This document shows positions 1 through 8,286 of a stretch of 64,000 nt of DNA, in pieces. The notes under the pieces were generated by a model that searched no databases, had not been told where the DNA came from, and saw only the letters and a program-made list of their open reading frames with translations. The DNA comes from Desulfitibacter sp. BRH_c19 (GTDB lineage: Bacteria > Bacillota > DSM-16504 > Desulfitibacterales > Desulfitibacteraceae): positions 155,132 to 219,131 of the forward strand of contig LOER01000034.1 of NCBI GenBank assembly GCA_001515945.1, read 5' to 3'. Position 1 is the stretch's first letter, and each line of letters starts with the position of its first letter. A program made the position numbers and the translations under genes.

Positions 1-418
1 AGTATTCTTCGTTCATTTGAATTGATAGGGGTCCTCCATATTTTGGGGGATTGCCGTCACTCGGAGTTCTAGTAGCGATTGTACATTTTTCATCCCCTTC
101 TCCTACTGTCAAATAGGATGGAACATTTTTGAGACTTACTAATAATTCTTCTTCGCTTACTTTTATAATTGTCTCAGTATCAGTACATAACAAACCAAGT
201 CTTGTAGCTGCTTCAAAGCCCGCTTGATAAAATCTGTCTGCTAATTCCATATCTGTATTAACTGGGTTGTTTATATCACATGTTTTCTCTAACTTGTATT
301 TTTTCACTATTTCCGCTATTGTCTTTGGAACTATTTCATAATCCCATTGTTTTTCCGTACATCTTTCACCAATTCTTGCCTTATCTAACGTTTTAATTGC
401 TTTAGCAGAACTTGTCAT
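1..418 (-). CDS. mtmB: Monomethylamine:corrinoid methyltransferase, N-terminal part (runs off the left edge)
   Basis: The frame begins at the ATG at 418-416, behind a GGAGGTGAC ribosome site, and is still open at base 1, giving 139 codons. The product would transfer the methyl group of monomethylamine to the cobalt of a corrinoid protein in the cytoplasm. The visible N-terminus follows the layout I remember for archaeal MtmB: an ARIGERCT stretch near residue 14, a FYQAGFEAATRLGLLCTDT block, and a YGGPLS segment near the edge. It lies just downstream of its likely corrinoid partner with a 17-base gap, so the two are probably co-transcribed. Family members carry an in-frame TAG (pyrrolysine) much further along; that part is outside the window. 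Identity rests on remembered family sequence. Confidence 0.8.
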   Translation of the reverse strand, partial: MTSSAKAIKTLDKARIGERCTEKQWDYEIVPKTIAEIVKKYKLEKTCDINNPVNTDMELADRFYQAGFEAATRLGLLCTDTETIIKVSEEELLVSLKNVPSYLTVGEGDEKCTIATRTPSDGNPPKYGGPLSIQMNEEY

Positions 419-435
419 TTTGTCACCTCCAAATT

Positions 436-1104
436 TTAATCACCAATTATAGTTTCTGAAACCTTATCAAGCTTCATCAATTCTTTAAGTGTCTTAACTG
501 CACCAACTGCTGTTCTAGCATACGCATCCACACCGATGGTTTTCGCCCAATTAGGATCAATGGGTCCCCCACCAACTATTACCTTAAACTTTGATTTTAA
601 ATTTTCTTTTTCTAATCTGTTAGCTAAATCTTCCATGTAATAAGCTGATGTGGTTAATAAAGATGACATTGCAATTATATCTGCTTCATGTTGAGTTGCC
701 AATTCAATGAACTTATTAGTGCTAACATCCACACCTAGATCAACAACATTAAAACCGTTAACTGATAATGTTGTTCCCACAAGGTTTTTCCCTATATCGT
801 GAAGATCTCCCTTACAAGTTCCAATTACTACCTTGCCAGTAAAGGCACTCTTTTCATTTTTCATATAAGGAGCAAGCTTATCAATTAATACCTTCATTGT
901 TTCTCCGCCTATCATTAATTCAGGCAAAAATGCCTCTAACTCTTCAAATGCCACACCAAGTCTATCCAGTCCTGCTACTCCACCTTTTTGAATTGCATCA
1001 ATTGGATTAATATTATTTGCAATTACCTCTTCCGCCAACTTTTCAATCTCATCCTTGTTGCCATATCTAACAGCATCAGAAATTTTCAATAATAAGTTTG
1101 ACAA
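436..1104 (-). CDS. Methylamine corrinoid protein (MtmC/MtbC/MttC type)
   Basis: This cytoplasmic protein carries cobalamin and shuttles methyl groups from a methylamine methyltransferase to a downstream MtbA-like or tetrahydrofolate-dependent acceptor. The 222 residues split into an N-terminal helical cap (about 1-85) and a C-terminal B12-binding Rossmann domain. The base-off signature DLHDIG sits at residues 100-105, with His102 as the lower cobalt ligand, and GGGP at 178-181 contacts the nucleotide tail in relatives. Length fits the family. The start is TTG at 1104, set by a GGAG site eight bases upstream. It precedes the mtmB-like gene in one operon. The exact subtype (mono-, di- or trimethylamine) cannot be read from the sequence; the neighbour suggests monomethylamine. 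Confidence 0.9.
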   Translation of the reverse strand: MSNLLLKISDAVRYGNKDEIEKLAEEVIANNINPIDAIQKGGVAGLDRLGVAFEELEAFLPELMIGGETMKVLIDKLAPYMKNEKSAFTGKVVIGTCKGDLHDIGKNLVGTTLSVNGFNVVDLGVDVSTNKFIELATQHEADIIAMSSLLTTSAYYMEDLANRLEKENLKSKFKVIVGGGPIDPNWAKTIGVDAYARTAVGAVKTLKELMKLDKVSETIIGD

Positions 1105-1178
1105 TGTAATTCACTCCTTCTATTATTATTTTCTAATCAATTTATAACCATCAATAACGACCATATCTCACCTCCATG

Positions 1179-1192
1179 TGTTAACGTGTTCA
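1179..1192. promoter_or_regulatory. LacI-type operator, corrinoid-gene promoter region
   Basis: TGTTAACGTGTTCA matches the LacI-family operator form (imperfect palindrome around a central CG). It lies 75 bases upstream of the corrinoid-protein start, so a bound repressor would sit over the promoter or leader. It closely resembles the two sites at 1331 and 2527. Confidence 0.6.
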
Positions 1193-1330
1193 TTTTTCTT
1201 TGCAATTAATTCTATGCAAAATACATAAAAATAAATGAACATATAAATAAGCTGTAAATATAAATAATGATATTTTTAAAATTCAATGTATATTTAATTT
1301 TCAGTATTCTCCATTCTGCATCAATATTCC

Positions 1331-1344
1331 TGCTAACGTGTGCA
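1331..1344. promoter_or_regulatory. LacI-type operator between the lacI-like gene and the corrinoid gene
   Basis: TGCTAACGTGTGCA is a second LacI-family palindrome with a central CG, about 150 bases upstream of the 1179 site. Two sites at this spacing would allow looping or stronger repression of the methylamine operon. Confidence 0.6.
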
Positions 1345-1381
1345 AAAAAATTAAAAAATTTCTAAGTATTTTACACACTTA

Positions 1382-2425
1382 TTAGAGCTTTTTAGGGGGT
1401 GCCGTGGAAGCTCTAATAAGTAGCTTAGTGGAATACATTATCTCAACCGATGGTCTCCCAGGTTCTCCAACTCTCCTAAGTAAAGTTTCTGCTGCATCTC
1501 TACCCATTTCAAAGGAGGAAGTATCCAAAGTGGTTAGCGGCGGATTATACTCAGCACTTCCTAGCTCATTGTTAAAACCAATAATAGAAACGTCCATTGG
1601 GACATTAAGTCCAAGTTCAGCAGCCCCTGCAATAGCCCCCATTGCCATTGTATCTGTAATAGCAAAAACAGCAGTAGGAGGATCTTCTAAATGCAATAAT
1701 CTAATCATTGCAGCCTTTGCATCCCAAGATGTCCACATGCCTTTTTCGATATATTCATTTCTGTAGGACAGTTCTAATACATTCAATGCCTTTTTAAATG
1801 ATTTTAGTCGCTCTTTACTAGTAATACTCATGGAATCTCCCAATATAATTGCGATCTTGCTGTGACCTAAGCCATATAAATGCTCACATGCTTTTTTTAC
1901 ACCTTCATCCAGATCTAGTTGGTAAGTGTCAATATCCTCAGATTTGCAGCTTCGTTCTACTAAAACCTTAGCCATTTTTTGAGGTAACAACTCAATAGGT
2001 GGTATCCCGCCAGCAGAACTAACAAATATTACTCCGTCTACCCAATGCTGCCGTAGCATTAAACAGATAGATTGTTCCTTGGCACAATTTTCATCAGAAC
2101 TTGCAATAGTTAAACCGTATGATTCATTTTGCTCCAAGCAACTTTGAACACCACGAGCAAAATTTGCAAATGCTAAGTTAGTTATACTTGGCACCACTAA
2201 AGCAATCATCCCGCTTAAGGATGTCTGAAGTCCACGTGCAAATGGATTAGGTTGATAATCTAAGTCTCTAATACATTGCCATATTTTTTCCCTTGTTTTG
2301 GGATTTACTATCTCAGGATGGTTTATCACTCTAGATACTGTAGAATGTGTAACTCCTGCAAGCTCTGCCACATCTTTCAAGGTGGCTGGTTTGTCAGTTG
2401 TTTTTTTTGATGAAGAGTTAGGCAT
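1382..2425 (-). CDS. LacI-family transcriptional regulator
   Basis: A 347-residue repressor. Residues about 15-36 form the LacI helix-turn-helix with hinge (LKDVAELAGVTHSTVSRVIN), followed by a periplasmic-binding-protein-like effector domain to the C-terminus (ATKLLIRASTAPP-type end). An AGGAGG site favours the ATG at 2425 over the TTG one codon earlier. It sits upstream of the methylamine corrinoid operon on the same strand, and palindromes of its family lie on both sides of the gene (1179, 1331, 2527), so it probably controls that operon and itself. The effector is unknown. A LacI protein over methylamine genes is unusual, because sugar ligands are typical of the family. Confidence 0.9.
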   Translation of the reverse strand: MPNSSSKKTTDKPATLKDVAELAGVTHSTVSRVINHPEIVNPKTREKIWQCIRDLDYQPNPFARGLQTSLSGMIALVVPSITNLAFANFARGVQSCLEQNESYGLTIASSDENCAKEQSICLMLRQHWVDGVIFVSSAGGIPPIELLPQKMAKVLVERSCKSEDIDTYQLDLDEGVKKACEHLYGLGHSKIAIILGDSMSITSKERLKSFKKALNVLELSYRNEYIEKGMWTSWDAKAAMIRLLHLEDPPTAVFAITDTMAMGAIAGAAELGLNVPMDVSIIGFNNELGSAEYNPPLTTLDTSSFEMGRDAAETLLRRVGEPGRPSVEIMYSTKLLIRASTAPPKKL

Positions 2426-2526
2426 CAATGGACCTCCTAGTACTTTAAATAGCTTGATTAACTATTAAAACCACTCTTTATTAACGAAGCCTTTTTTATT
2501 TAATTCTATAGATAAGATCAAATTCC

Positions 2527-2540
2527 TGCACACGTTTGCA
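2527..2540. promoter_or_regulatory. LacI-type operator upstream of the lacI-like gene
   Basis: TGCACACGTTTGCA has seven-base half-sites with a single mismatch around a central CG. It lies 102 bases upstream of the regulator start, directly after the ssnA stop codon, and suggests autoregulation. Confidence 0.65.
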
Positions 2541-2542
2541 AA

Positions 2543-3868
2543 TTATTGATGCTTATTCCACATTTTTTTTGCTGCCTTTTGGCATTTATCTATAGCTTGC
2601 TTCTCATTAATTGAAAGTATTTCTCTATTTTGCATAATCCATTTGCCATTAATCATTACATCTTTTACATCTATCGATGACTTAAATAATACAAGCTGGT
2701 CATATATGTTTTCACTATTTAATGGAGTAGGTAAAGATGCATCTATTGTTATTAGGTCAGCTAAGTAGCCTTGCTTAATTTCTCCCAATTTTTTAAAGCC
2801 TAATACATTTGCACCCATTGAAGTTGCCATCTTATATACTAAACTTGAAGGCATCACCTGAGGATCTTGCCTATAAGCTTTATGAATCAAAAATGCTCCT
2901 CTCATCACTTCAAAAAAATCATTTATATAACCATCTGTTCCTAATCCTACTAGTATTCCCTTTTCAAGCATATCAGGAATGGGTGCAACACCACCCCCAA
3001 CTTCACAGTTACTCAATGGCATGTGTACCGCTTTTGTACCTGCTTTAGCTAGAATTTCGACCTCAACATTATTTAACTGTACACATTGAGAAGCAACTAC
3101 ATCTTCATCCAAATAATCTAACTCACTATAAATATCTACTGGCCTTTTCCCGTATTTATCCATAGAGTATTCAGGTTCATATACACTTTCTGACAAGTGC
3201 ATATGAATTTTACTTCCAACCTTTTGGGATAACTGCTTTGCCCTTTTAATAAAGTCTTTAGAACATGTAAAAGTTGTATGTATGCACATCATTCCTGCAA
3301 CAAGCTTATAATTCTTTTTTGCCCACTCAATAAAGTCAACATTCTCCTGGAGACCGAGCTCAGCATTGCTCTCATCAACTCTCTCGCAAGCCTCAAATGA
3401 TAGAATTCCACGCATACCAGCCTCTTCTACCACTTGAGCTGAAACCTTTAAAGCCCCTGGTATTGAGTTTGGTCCTTCTAAACAGTCATAAAATGTGGTT
3501 ATGCCAGACTTGATCATCTCTACACATGCCATTTCTGTTGATGCTTTTACCATTTCATGGTCTAATTGATCTTCTACATATGGCCACCAAAAATCTTCTA
3601 AAAAACTAGTGAATTCTGTTGGTGCTGCATCCACAGTTATACCATGAGACAAAATTCCATACATATGCATGTGTCCATTTATAAAACCAGGCGCAATTAT
3701 TTTATCGGTAGCATCTATAATAGCTGCTTTCGGATACTCTCTTTTTAAATCCTCATGGGAACCTACCCTGCTTATTAAATTCGCTTCTATGCAAACTCCC
3801 CAATTTTCCATTATGCCTTCCTCAGAGTTTATTAAAATATATCTTCCAAGAATAATAGTTTGTGACAC
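2543..3868 (-). CDS. ssnA: Putative aminohydrolase SsnA
   Basis: An amidohydrolase-superfamily metal enzyme of 441 residues, of the type found in selenium-dependent purine catabolic clusters; the exact substrate is unproven but is likely an aminated purine or related heterocycle. The metal-binding HMH motif is at residues 66-68, a second histidine lies in HMHLSES, and the GTDG aspartate is near residue 314. Length fits chlorohydrolase/guanine-deaminase relatives. The start is GTG at 3868 behind GGGGGTG. It follows the preA-like gene with about 110 bases between, which contain a long hairpin. The cluster of ssnA, preA-like, ygeW, ygeY and hydA supports the name. Confidence 0.85.
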   Translation of the reverse strand: MSQTIILGRYILINSEEGIMENWGVCIEANLISRVGSHEDLKREYPKAAIIDATDKIIAPGFINGHMHMYGILSHGITVDAAPTEFTSFLEDFWWPYVEDQLDHEMVKASTEMACVEMIKSGITTFYDCLEGPNSIPGALKVSAQVVEEAGMRGILSFEACERVDESNAELGLQENVDFIEWAKKNYKLVAGMMCIHTTFTCSKDFIKRAKQLSQKVGSKIHMHLSESVYEPEYSMDKYGKRPVDIYSELDYLDEDVVASQCVQLNNVEVEILAKAGTKAVHMPLSNCEVGGGVAPIPDMLEKGILVGLGTDGYINDFFEVMRGAFLIHKAYRQDPQVMPSSLVYKMATSMGANVLGFKKLGEIKQGYLADLITIDASLPTPLNSENIYDQLVLFKSSIDVKDVMINGKWIMQNREILSINEKQAIDKCQKAAKKMWNKHQ

Positions 3869-3896
3869 AAAGTCACCCCCTTCGAATTAATAACTA

Positions 3897-3950
3897 ACAG
3901 GAAACAAAGCAAGATGTTTTATACTATGGTTATCTTACCTTGTTTCCTGT
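3897..3950. other. Long inverted repeat between the preA-like gene and ssnA
   Basis: Arms 3897-3915 and 3932-3950 pair at 17 of 19 positions around a 16-base loop. There is no T-run after it on either strand, so it is not a standard terminator. Possible roles are an mRNA-processing or stability hairpin between two co-oriented genes, or an operator. Confidence 0.6.
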
Positions 3951-3980
3951 GAAATATAAAGAAAATGTATTTAATTATAA

Positions 3981-5087
3981 TTAAACAGATACCTTCCCTT
4001 TCAGAGCCCCAGTAGGGCAGGTAGATATGCACAAACCACAATAGCGACATAAGTCTTCATCCAACTTCATTTGTGGAAATTCTAGTTTTCGAGCTAGGTA
4101 GCAGCAGACAATTTCACACTTTTTACATTTTGTACAAAGGCTTTCATCAAATTTAAAATCAAGGGTCCCTATTATTTCTTTTTTAGGAAAATTTGGTAAC
4201 GCTGCCCCTTTAACCGCTTCAATGGATGAGTAGCCCAACTCAGCTAATAACTTAGATAAATTCTTGTTGAGCTTTTCAAAGACCCCAATACCTTTTAGCA
4301 TAGCAATCGAGCAAACACCAACAGCTCCGGCTCCCGCCATCAGCATTTCTACGGCTTCTTCTGCTTTAGTAACCCCACCAATACCTATCAGTTCTTTACA
4401 ATCCTTCCTTGCTATTTCAGAAACTATTCTAATAGCAATTGGACGAATAGCTGAACCAGACATCCATCCATAACCATCTTCACTATTCATCTCTGGCCGA
4501 GCATTATAGATGTCAATTTTTAATGTAGGTCCAATTGAGTCTATTGCAGAAATTGCCTGAGCACCAGCCTCTAAACATTTGACTGCTGTACTAGCTGGAT
4601 CAGGCCAGTTTGGGCTCATCTTACATATGATGGGAATGTTTGCATTCCTACAGGCAATATCTACCATGGGAATCATTGTATCTTCTGAATAAGATACTAA
4701 TTCAATCATATCTGCACCAGCATCTGCAACGGCTTTTACCAAGTTTTTAGCTTCCTCTGGCGTATGGCCAATGCTCCCTATTACCACAACACCTTCTTTT
4801 TTAGCTTTAGGTATTTCCTTTTCAATCCAAATGTCTGCATCAAAATCAGACCATTTTTCACAATTTATTAAAGTGTCTCTTCCGAATGACCCTATGTGAG
4901 GCACAGGATTAATAGCAGCGTTATCTCTTAATGTCTTTGTAACACAAGCCCCTGCCCCAGCCCTATATGCCCTAATCATTCCTTCAGCATCAAACGAAAG
5001 AGGTCCCGAAGCTAACACAAATGGGCTTTTGAGTTTTACACCAGCTATCTGCGTACTAAGATCTATTTGTTTTTGAATTTCACTCAT
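3981..5087 (-). CDS. PreA-like dihydropyrimidine/dihydroorotate dehydrogenase with C-terminal ferredoxin domain
   Basis: Residues about 1-300 form a dihydroorotate-dehydrogenase-type FMN barrel (SPFVLASGPL near the N-terminus, GIGGV toward the end). Residues 318-357 hold two [4Fe-4S] clusters: cysteines 318, 321, 324 and 328, then 347, 350, 353 and 357. This matches the catalytic subunit of bacterial NAD-dependent dihydropyrimidine dehydrogenase (PreA), which reduces uracil or thymine or the reverse. No PreT partner is adjacent. Position between ssnA and the YgeW-like gene suggests a redox step in heterocycle breakdown. The ATG at 5087 has a GGAAGGA site. The true substrate could differ from pyrimidines. 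Confidence 0.8.
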   Translation of the reverse strand: MSEIQKQIDLSTQIAGVKLKSPFVLASGPLSFDAEGMIRAYRAGAGACVTKTLRDNAAINPVPHIGSFGRDTLINCEKWSDFDADIWIEKEIPKAKKEGVVVIGSIGHTPEEAKNLVKAVADAGADMIELVSYSEDTMIPMVDIACRNANIPIICKMSPNWPDPASTAVKCLEAGAQAISAIDSIGPTLKIDIYNARPEMNSEDGYGWMSGSAIRPIAIRIVSEIARKDCKELIGIGGVTKAEEAVEMLMAGAGAVGVCSIAMLKGIGVFEKLNKNLSKLLAELGYSSIEAVKGAALPNFPKKEIIGTLDFKFDESLCTKCKKCEIVCCYLARKLEFPQMKLDEDLCRYCGLCISTCPTGALKGKVSV

Positions 5088-5138
5088 TTTTATCCATTCC
5101 TTCCTCCCAATGGATTACTGAAAAAGTTTTTAAAACTT

Positions 5139-6125
5139 CTATCTCATAGTTAATGCCATTAAGGCTTTTTGTACATGTAATCTATTTTCTGCCTCATCAT
5201 ATATTACCGAATGTGGCCCATCAATTACTTCGTCAGTAACTTCAATTCCTCTATCTGCTGGCATACAATGCATATAAATAGAATCATGCTTTGCTACATC
5301 AAATTTTCTTTGGTCACAGACCCAACCTTTGTCCTTATATTTGTCAATGATAGCCAAGCCTTCTTGTTCATCTTCTGTATGCATTATTGGTCCCCAGCTT
5401 TTAGCATAAATAATATCTGCATCTTTACATGCTTCTTCCATACTGTGAACCACTTCGAATTTCGCTCCTGCATTCTTTGCATTTTCTTCAGCTTGCTTCA
5501 TTACTTCAGGAAGTAAACCAAATTCAGGAGGATGTGCTAGAGTTACATCCATTCCAAATCTTGGCATCAAGGTAACTAGAGATTGAGCCATTGACAAAGG
5601 TCTAATATATCCAGGGCCGTATGTCCATGAAATTACAAACTTGCGTCCTTTTAAATTCTTGCCATACTTTTCTCTAATTGTAAATAAATCAGCTAAGGCT
5701 TGAGTAGGGTGGTAAATATCACATTGCATATTGTAAACAGGAATTTTTGCATGCTTTGCCATCTCTTTCATATACTCATGTCCACCTACAAGGGTATTTC
5801 TTATGCCCATTGCATGACCATAGCGGCCCAAAACATTTACAGTATCCTTTGGCCCTTCACCATGATCAATTTGGGTAGCTTTTGGAGTTAAGTAGTTGGC
5901 ATGTCCTCCTAGTTGTGTAATTCCACACTCAAAGGCATTTCTAGTTCTTGTGGACTCTTCAAAAAATAGCATGAATAATGTTTTGTTTTTGCAAATCTCA
6001 TGAGGTATTTCTAGTCCTGACTGTCTTTTTAGTTCAGCTGCTAGGTCCATAACTGTTTCTAGTTCTTCGTTTGTCCAATCCTGCTCATTGATAAAGTGCT
6101 TTAATTTTAATTGTGTTGATGCCAT
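5139..6125 (-). CDS. ygeW: YgeW-like carbamoyltransferase
   Basis: A 328-residue member of the aspartate/ornithine carbamoyltransferase fold. The carbamoyl-phosphate-binding loop STRTR is at residues 58-62, followed by an HPTQALAD block and an MHCMPADRG block. The segment around SWTYGPGYIRPLS and RFGMDVTLAHP resembles E. coli YgeW, a knotted carbamoyltransferase of the purine/selenium cluster whose substrate is unknown. It is shorter than E. coli YgeW (about 396 residues as I recall). In the cluster it would cleave or form a carbamoyl compound, possibly yielding carbamoyl phosphate for ATP. It is 13 bases downstream of ygeY. A true ornithine carbamoyltransferase is less likely given the neighbours. 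Confidence 0.75.
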   Translation of the reverse strand: MASTQLKLKHFINEQDWTNEELETVMDLAAELKRQSGLEIPHEICKNKTLFMLFFEESTRTRNAFECGITQLGGHANYLTPKATQIDHGEGPKDTVNVLGRYGHAMGIRNTLVGGHEYMKEMAKHAKIPVYNMQCDIYHPTQALADLFTIREKYGKNLKGRKFVISWTYGPGYIRPLSMAQSLVTLMPRFGMDVTLAHPPEFGLLPEVMKQAEENAKNAGAKFEVVHSMEEACKDADIIYAKSWGPIMHTEDEQEGLAIIDKYKDKGWVCDQRKFDVAKHDSIYMHCMPADRGIEVTDEVIDGPHSVIYDEAENRLHVQKALMALTMR

Positions 6126-6138
6126 AATAAGTAACCTC

Positions 6139-7347
6139 CTAGTTTTTTGTAATCATTTTTGGTAGTAATGTATAAAAAGCTGATGCTTTCTTTAAATCAG
6201 ATACTGATATCCGCTCGCCTTCACAGTGGCATAAAACTCCTTCGCCTGGCCCAAAGCCTAGGGTAGGGATACCTGCTCTTCCCATTGTATAGGTTCCATC
6301 TGTGCTAAAGCCCCACTTATCAATTACTGCTTTTTCGTTAAAAAGTGCTTCGAAAGCCTGTGCTCCAGACTGAATTAAAGAATGCTCCTCTTCTAATACC
6401 CAGGCCGGGAAAAACTCTTCGGCCTCTTTAACATAGCCTGTATAGCTTGGGCTATCAAAATACATTAATTCAACCTTGCCTTCATATGGATTAGCAATTT
6501 CTTCTAGTTGCTGTAAGGCCAAATCATTGGTTTCACCTGCTGTCAATCTTCTATCTATAAACACTACTGTTTCTCCTGGAATGGTGTTTATTGAATTACT
6601 TTTAACTTCTACTTTGGTTGCTGCTATGGTGCCTTTTCCTAAAAAGGAATCTTCCATAAGCTGTTCATTAAGGTCTTCTATTTTTGACACAATTCTAGCG
6701 GCCTTATATAGTGAGTTATCAGATAGGTGAGGAGCACTTGCATGTCCTGCTCTTCCAGGAACAGTAATTTGATAGAGCGCTCTACCCCTATGTCCTCGAC
6801 ATATTCTTAGCTCACTTGCTTCTCCTATAACTACATAGTCTGGTTTTATTCCTTCTGTTTCAATTAAATGAGCTACAGCCAAGCCTTCACATTCTTCTTC
6901 ACCAGTTATTCCTACTACGTATAAGGTGAAGTCTTCTTTGTCTAGGCCGAGGTCCTTAATTGCTCTTCCTGCGTAAACCATTGCAGCTAGAGGACCTTTA
7001 TCATCACAAGCTCCTCTGCCGTAAATATACCCATCTTCATGTTTTCCTTTTATTGGATCAAACCCCCATACAGCTGGATCTCCAGGTCCTACTGTATCCA
7101 TATGTGCATCATAGAGGATTACAGTTTTTCCACTTCCTACTCTACCTACTACATTACCTATTTGATCTACTGAAACTTCATCAAAGCCTATTCTTCTCAT
7201 TTCTTCTGCTAAGAGCCTTGCTGCCTGCGCTTCGTTTCCTGTTACACTTTCTGCTGCTATGAAATTTCTTAAAAAGTCTACCAATTCTTCCGAGTAGTTT
7301 TCCACCTGTTCGTTAACCTTTTGAGCCAAATCTTTATAATCTGTCAT
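6139..7347 (-). CDS. ygeY: YgeY-family M20 metallohydrolase
   Basis: A 402-residue zinc-dependent M20 amidohydrolase related to acetylornithine deacetylase and typical of selenium/purine clusters. Metal and catalytic residues are visible: His82 and Asp84 in DAHMDTVG, Asp115 in RGACDDKG, the Glu150-Glu151 pair in GITGEEE, and a C-terminal LCHCEG histidine. The dimerisation domain (about 190-310) contains PGRAGHAS. The start at 7347 has an AGAGGAGAG site. It is followed after 13 bases by ygeW, so both probably act on successive intermediates such as an N-carbamoyl amino acid. The biochemical substrate is not established. Confidence 0.85.
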   Translation of the reverse strand: MTDYKDLAQKVNEQVENYSEELVDFLRNFIAAESVTGNEAQAARLLAEEMRRIGFDEVSVDQIGNVVGRVGSGKTVILYDAHMDTVGPGDPAVWGFDPIKGKHEDGYIYGRGACDDKGPLAAMVYAGRAIKDLGLDKEDFTLYVVGITGEEECEGLAVAHLIETEGIKPDYVVIGEASELRICRGHRGRALYQITVPGRAGHASAPHLSDNSLYKAARIVSKIEDLNEQLMEDSFLGKGTIAATKVEVKSNSINTIPGETVVFIDRRLTAGETNDLALQQLEEIANPYEGKVELMYFDSPSYTGYVKEAEEFFPAWVLEEEHSLIQSGAQAFEALFNEKAVIDKWGFSTDGTYTMGRAGIPTLGFGPGEGVLCHCEGERISVSDLKKASAFYTLLPKMITKN

Positions 7348-7487
7348 ATGTCACTCTCCTCTCTAGAATAAGTTCTTAACCTCCTATAATTGATAGCCAA
7401 AAATAGACATGATCATTTTCTAGGAGTTTATCTTTAAAATAGGTAATTTTTATTTTAAAGATTAACCCTCCTCACAAATACAATAAT

Positions 7488-8030
7488 CTACGGTAGTAAT
7501 GAGACGTTTGCTATAGCTGATACATAGACCAAGTCTAATTCCCCGACATTCCAAATCTTATGCGGTAGATGGTCATGACAATAAACACTATCCCCCTCTT
7601 CTAATGTATAATCTGAATCCCCAAGGGTGATTTGCATTTTTCCTTCCATTACCAATATTATTTCTTCCCCTAAATGAACTAAAGGTTCATCACAATCAGA
7701 AGACCCAGGTTTTAAACGTCCTATTACCATCTGAATATTTCTATTTAACTCTGGACATAACATTTCAAGGCTTAAGTCAGAATCTTGAACATTTAGCACT
7801 CTTCTTGTATTTTTTCTTACTACTGGGTCATGAGATTGGTTATCCATGAGAAAATAGAATATTGGAACATTAAGCGCCTCAGCTATCTTTCTTAGAGATG
7901 ATATTGAAGGCTCTGCTATGTCGCGTTCTACCTGGCTGATAAAACCTCGTGTAAGGTTTGTCTTTTCCTCTAAGTCTTTCAAGCTCATGTTAAGTTCTTG
8001 TCTTTTTTCTCTAATCTTTTTTCCTATCAC
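7488..8030 (-). CDS. XRE-family regulator with cupin domain
   Basis: A 180-residue regulator with an N-terminal helix-turn-helix (about 2-60, including MSLKDLEEKTNLTRGFISQ) and a C-terminal cupin (about 105-178, HLGEEIILVMEGKM then HDHLPHKIWNVG) that probably binds a small ligand. The start is GTG at 8030 behind AAAGGTG. It lies between hydA and ygeY on the same strand and is the obvious local regulator for the heterocycle cluster. The ligand is unknown. Confidence 0.85.
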   Translation of the reverse strand: MIGKKIREKRQELNMSLKDLEEKTNLTRGFISQVERDIAEPSISSLRKIAEALNVPIFYFLMDNQSHDPVVRKNTRRVLNVQDSDLSLEMLCPELNRNIQMVIGRLKPGSSDCDEPLVHLGEEIILVMEGKMQITLGDSDYTLEEGDSVYCHDHLPHKIWNVGELDLVYVSAIANVSLLP

Positions 8031-8238
8031 TTTATCACCTTTTTTAAATTATTTATTGCTTCTTGTGCATTCTGAAATACTAATACTAAATTTTTTGCCT
8101 AAAAATACATGAGTACTAAATCTTTATTGTAATTTATTCTATAGAATTCTAAAAATTCCTTCTATATTTTCAAAATATATTTAGTGTTAGGCTATTTTTT
8201 TAAGAAAAATTTAGTCTCACTATACTTATAAATGTTAT

Positions 8239-8268
8239 AAAAAAATAAAAAAGCATCCATTGGATGCT
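8239..8268 (-). terminator. Rho-independent terminator after hydA
   Basis: On the minus strand AGCATCCAATGGATGCT folds into a short hairpin followed by a T-rich run. It lies 18 bases after the hydA stop, so hydA is transcribed separately from the regulator downstream. Confidence 0.75.
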
Positions 8269-8286
8269 AATTCACTAAAAATTACC

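Noticed and set aside
5139..6125. Ornithine carbamoyltransferase of arginine metabolism
   Set aside because: No arginine genes nearby; the sequence and its place next to ygeY fit the YgeW type better.
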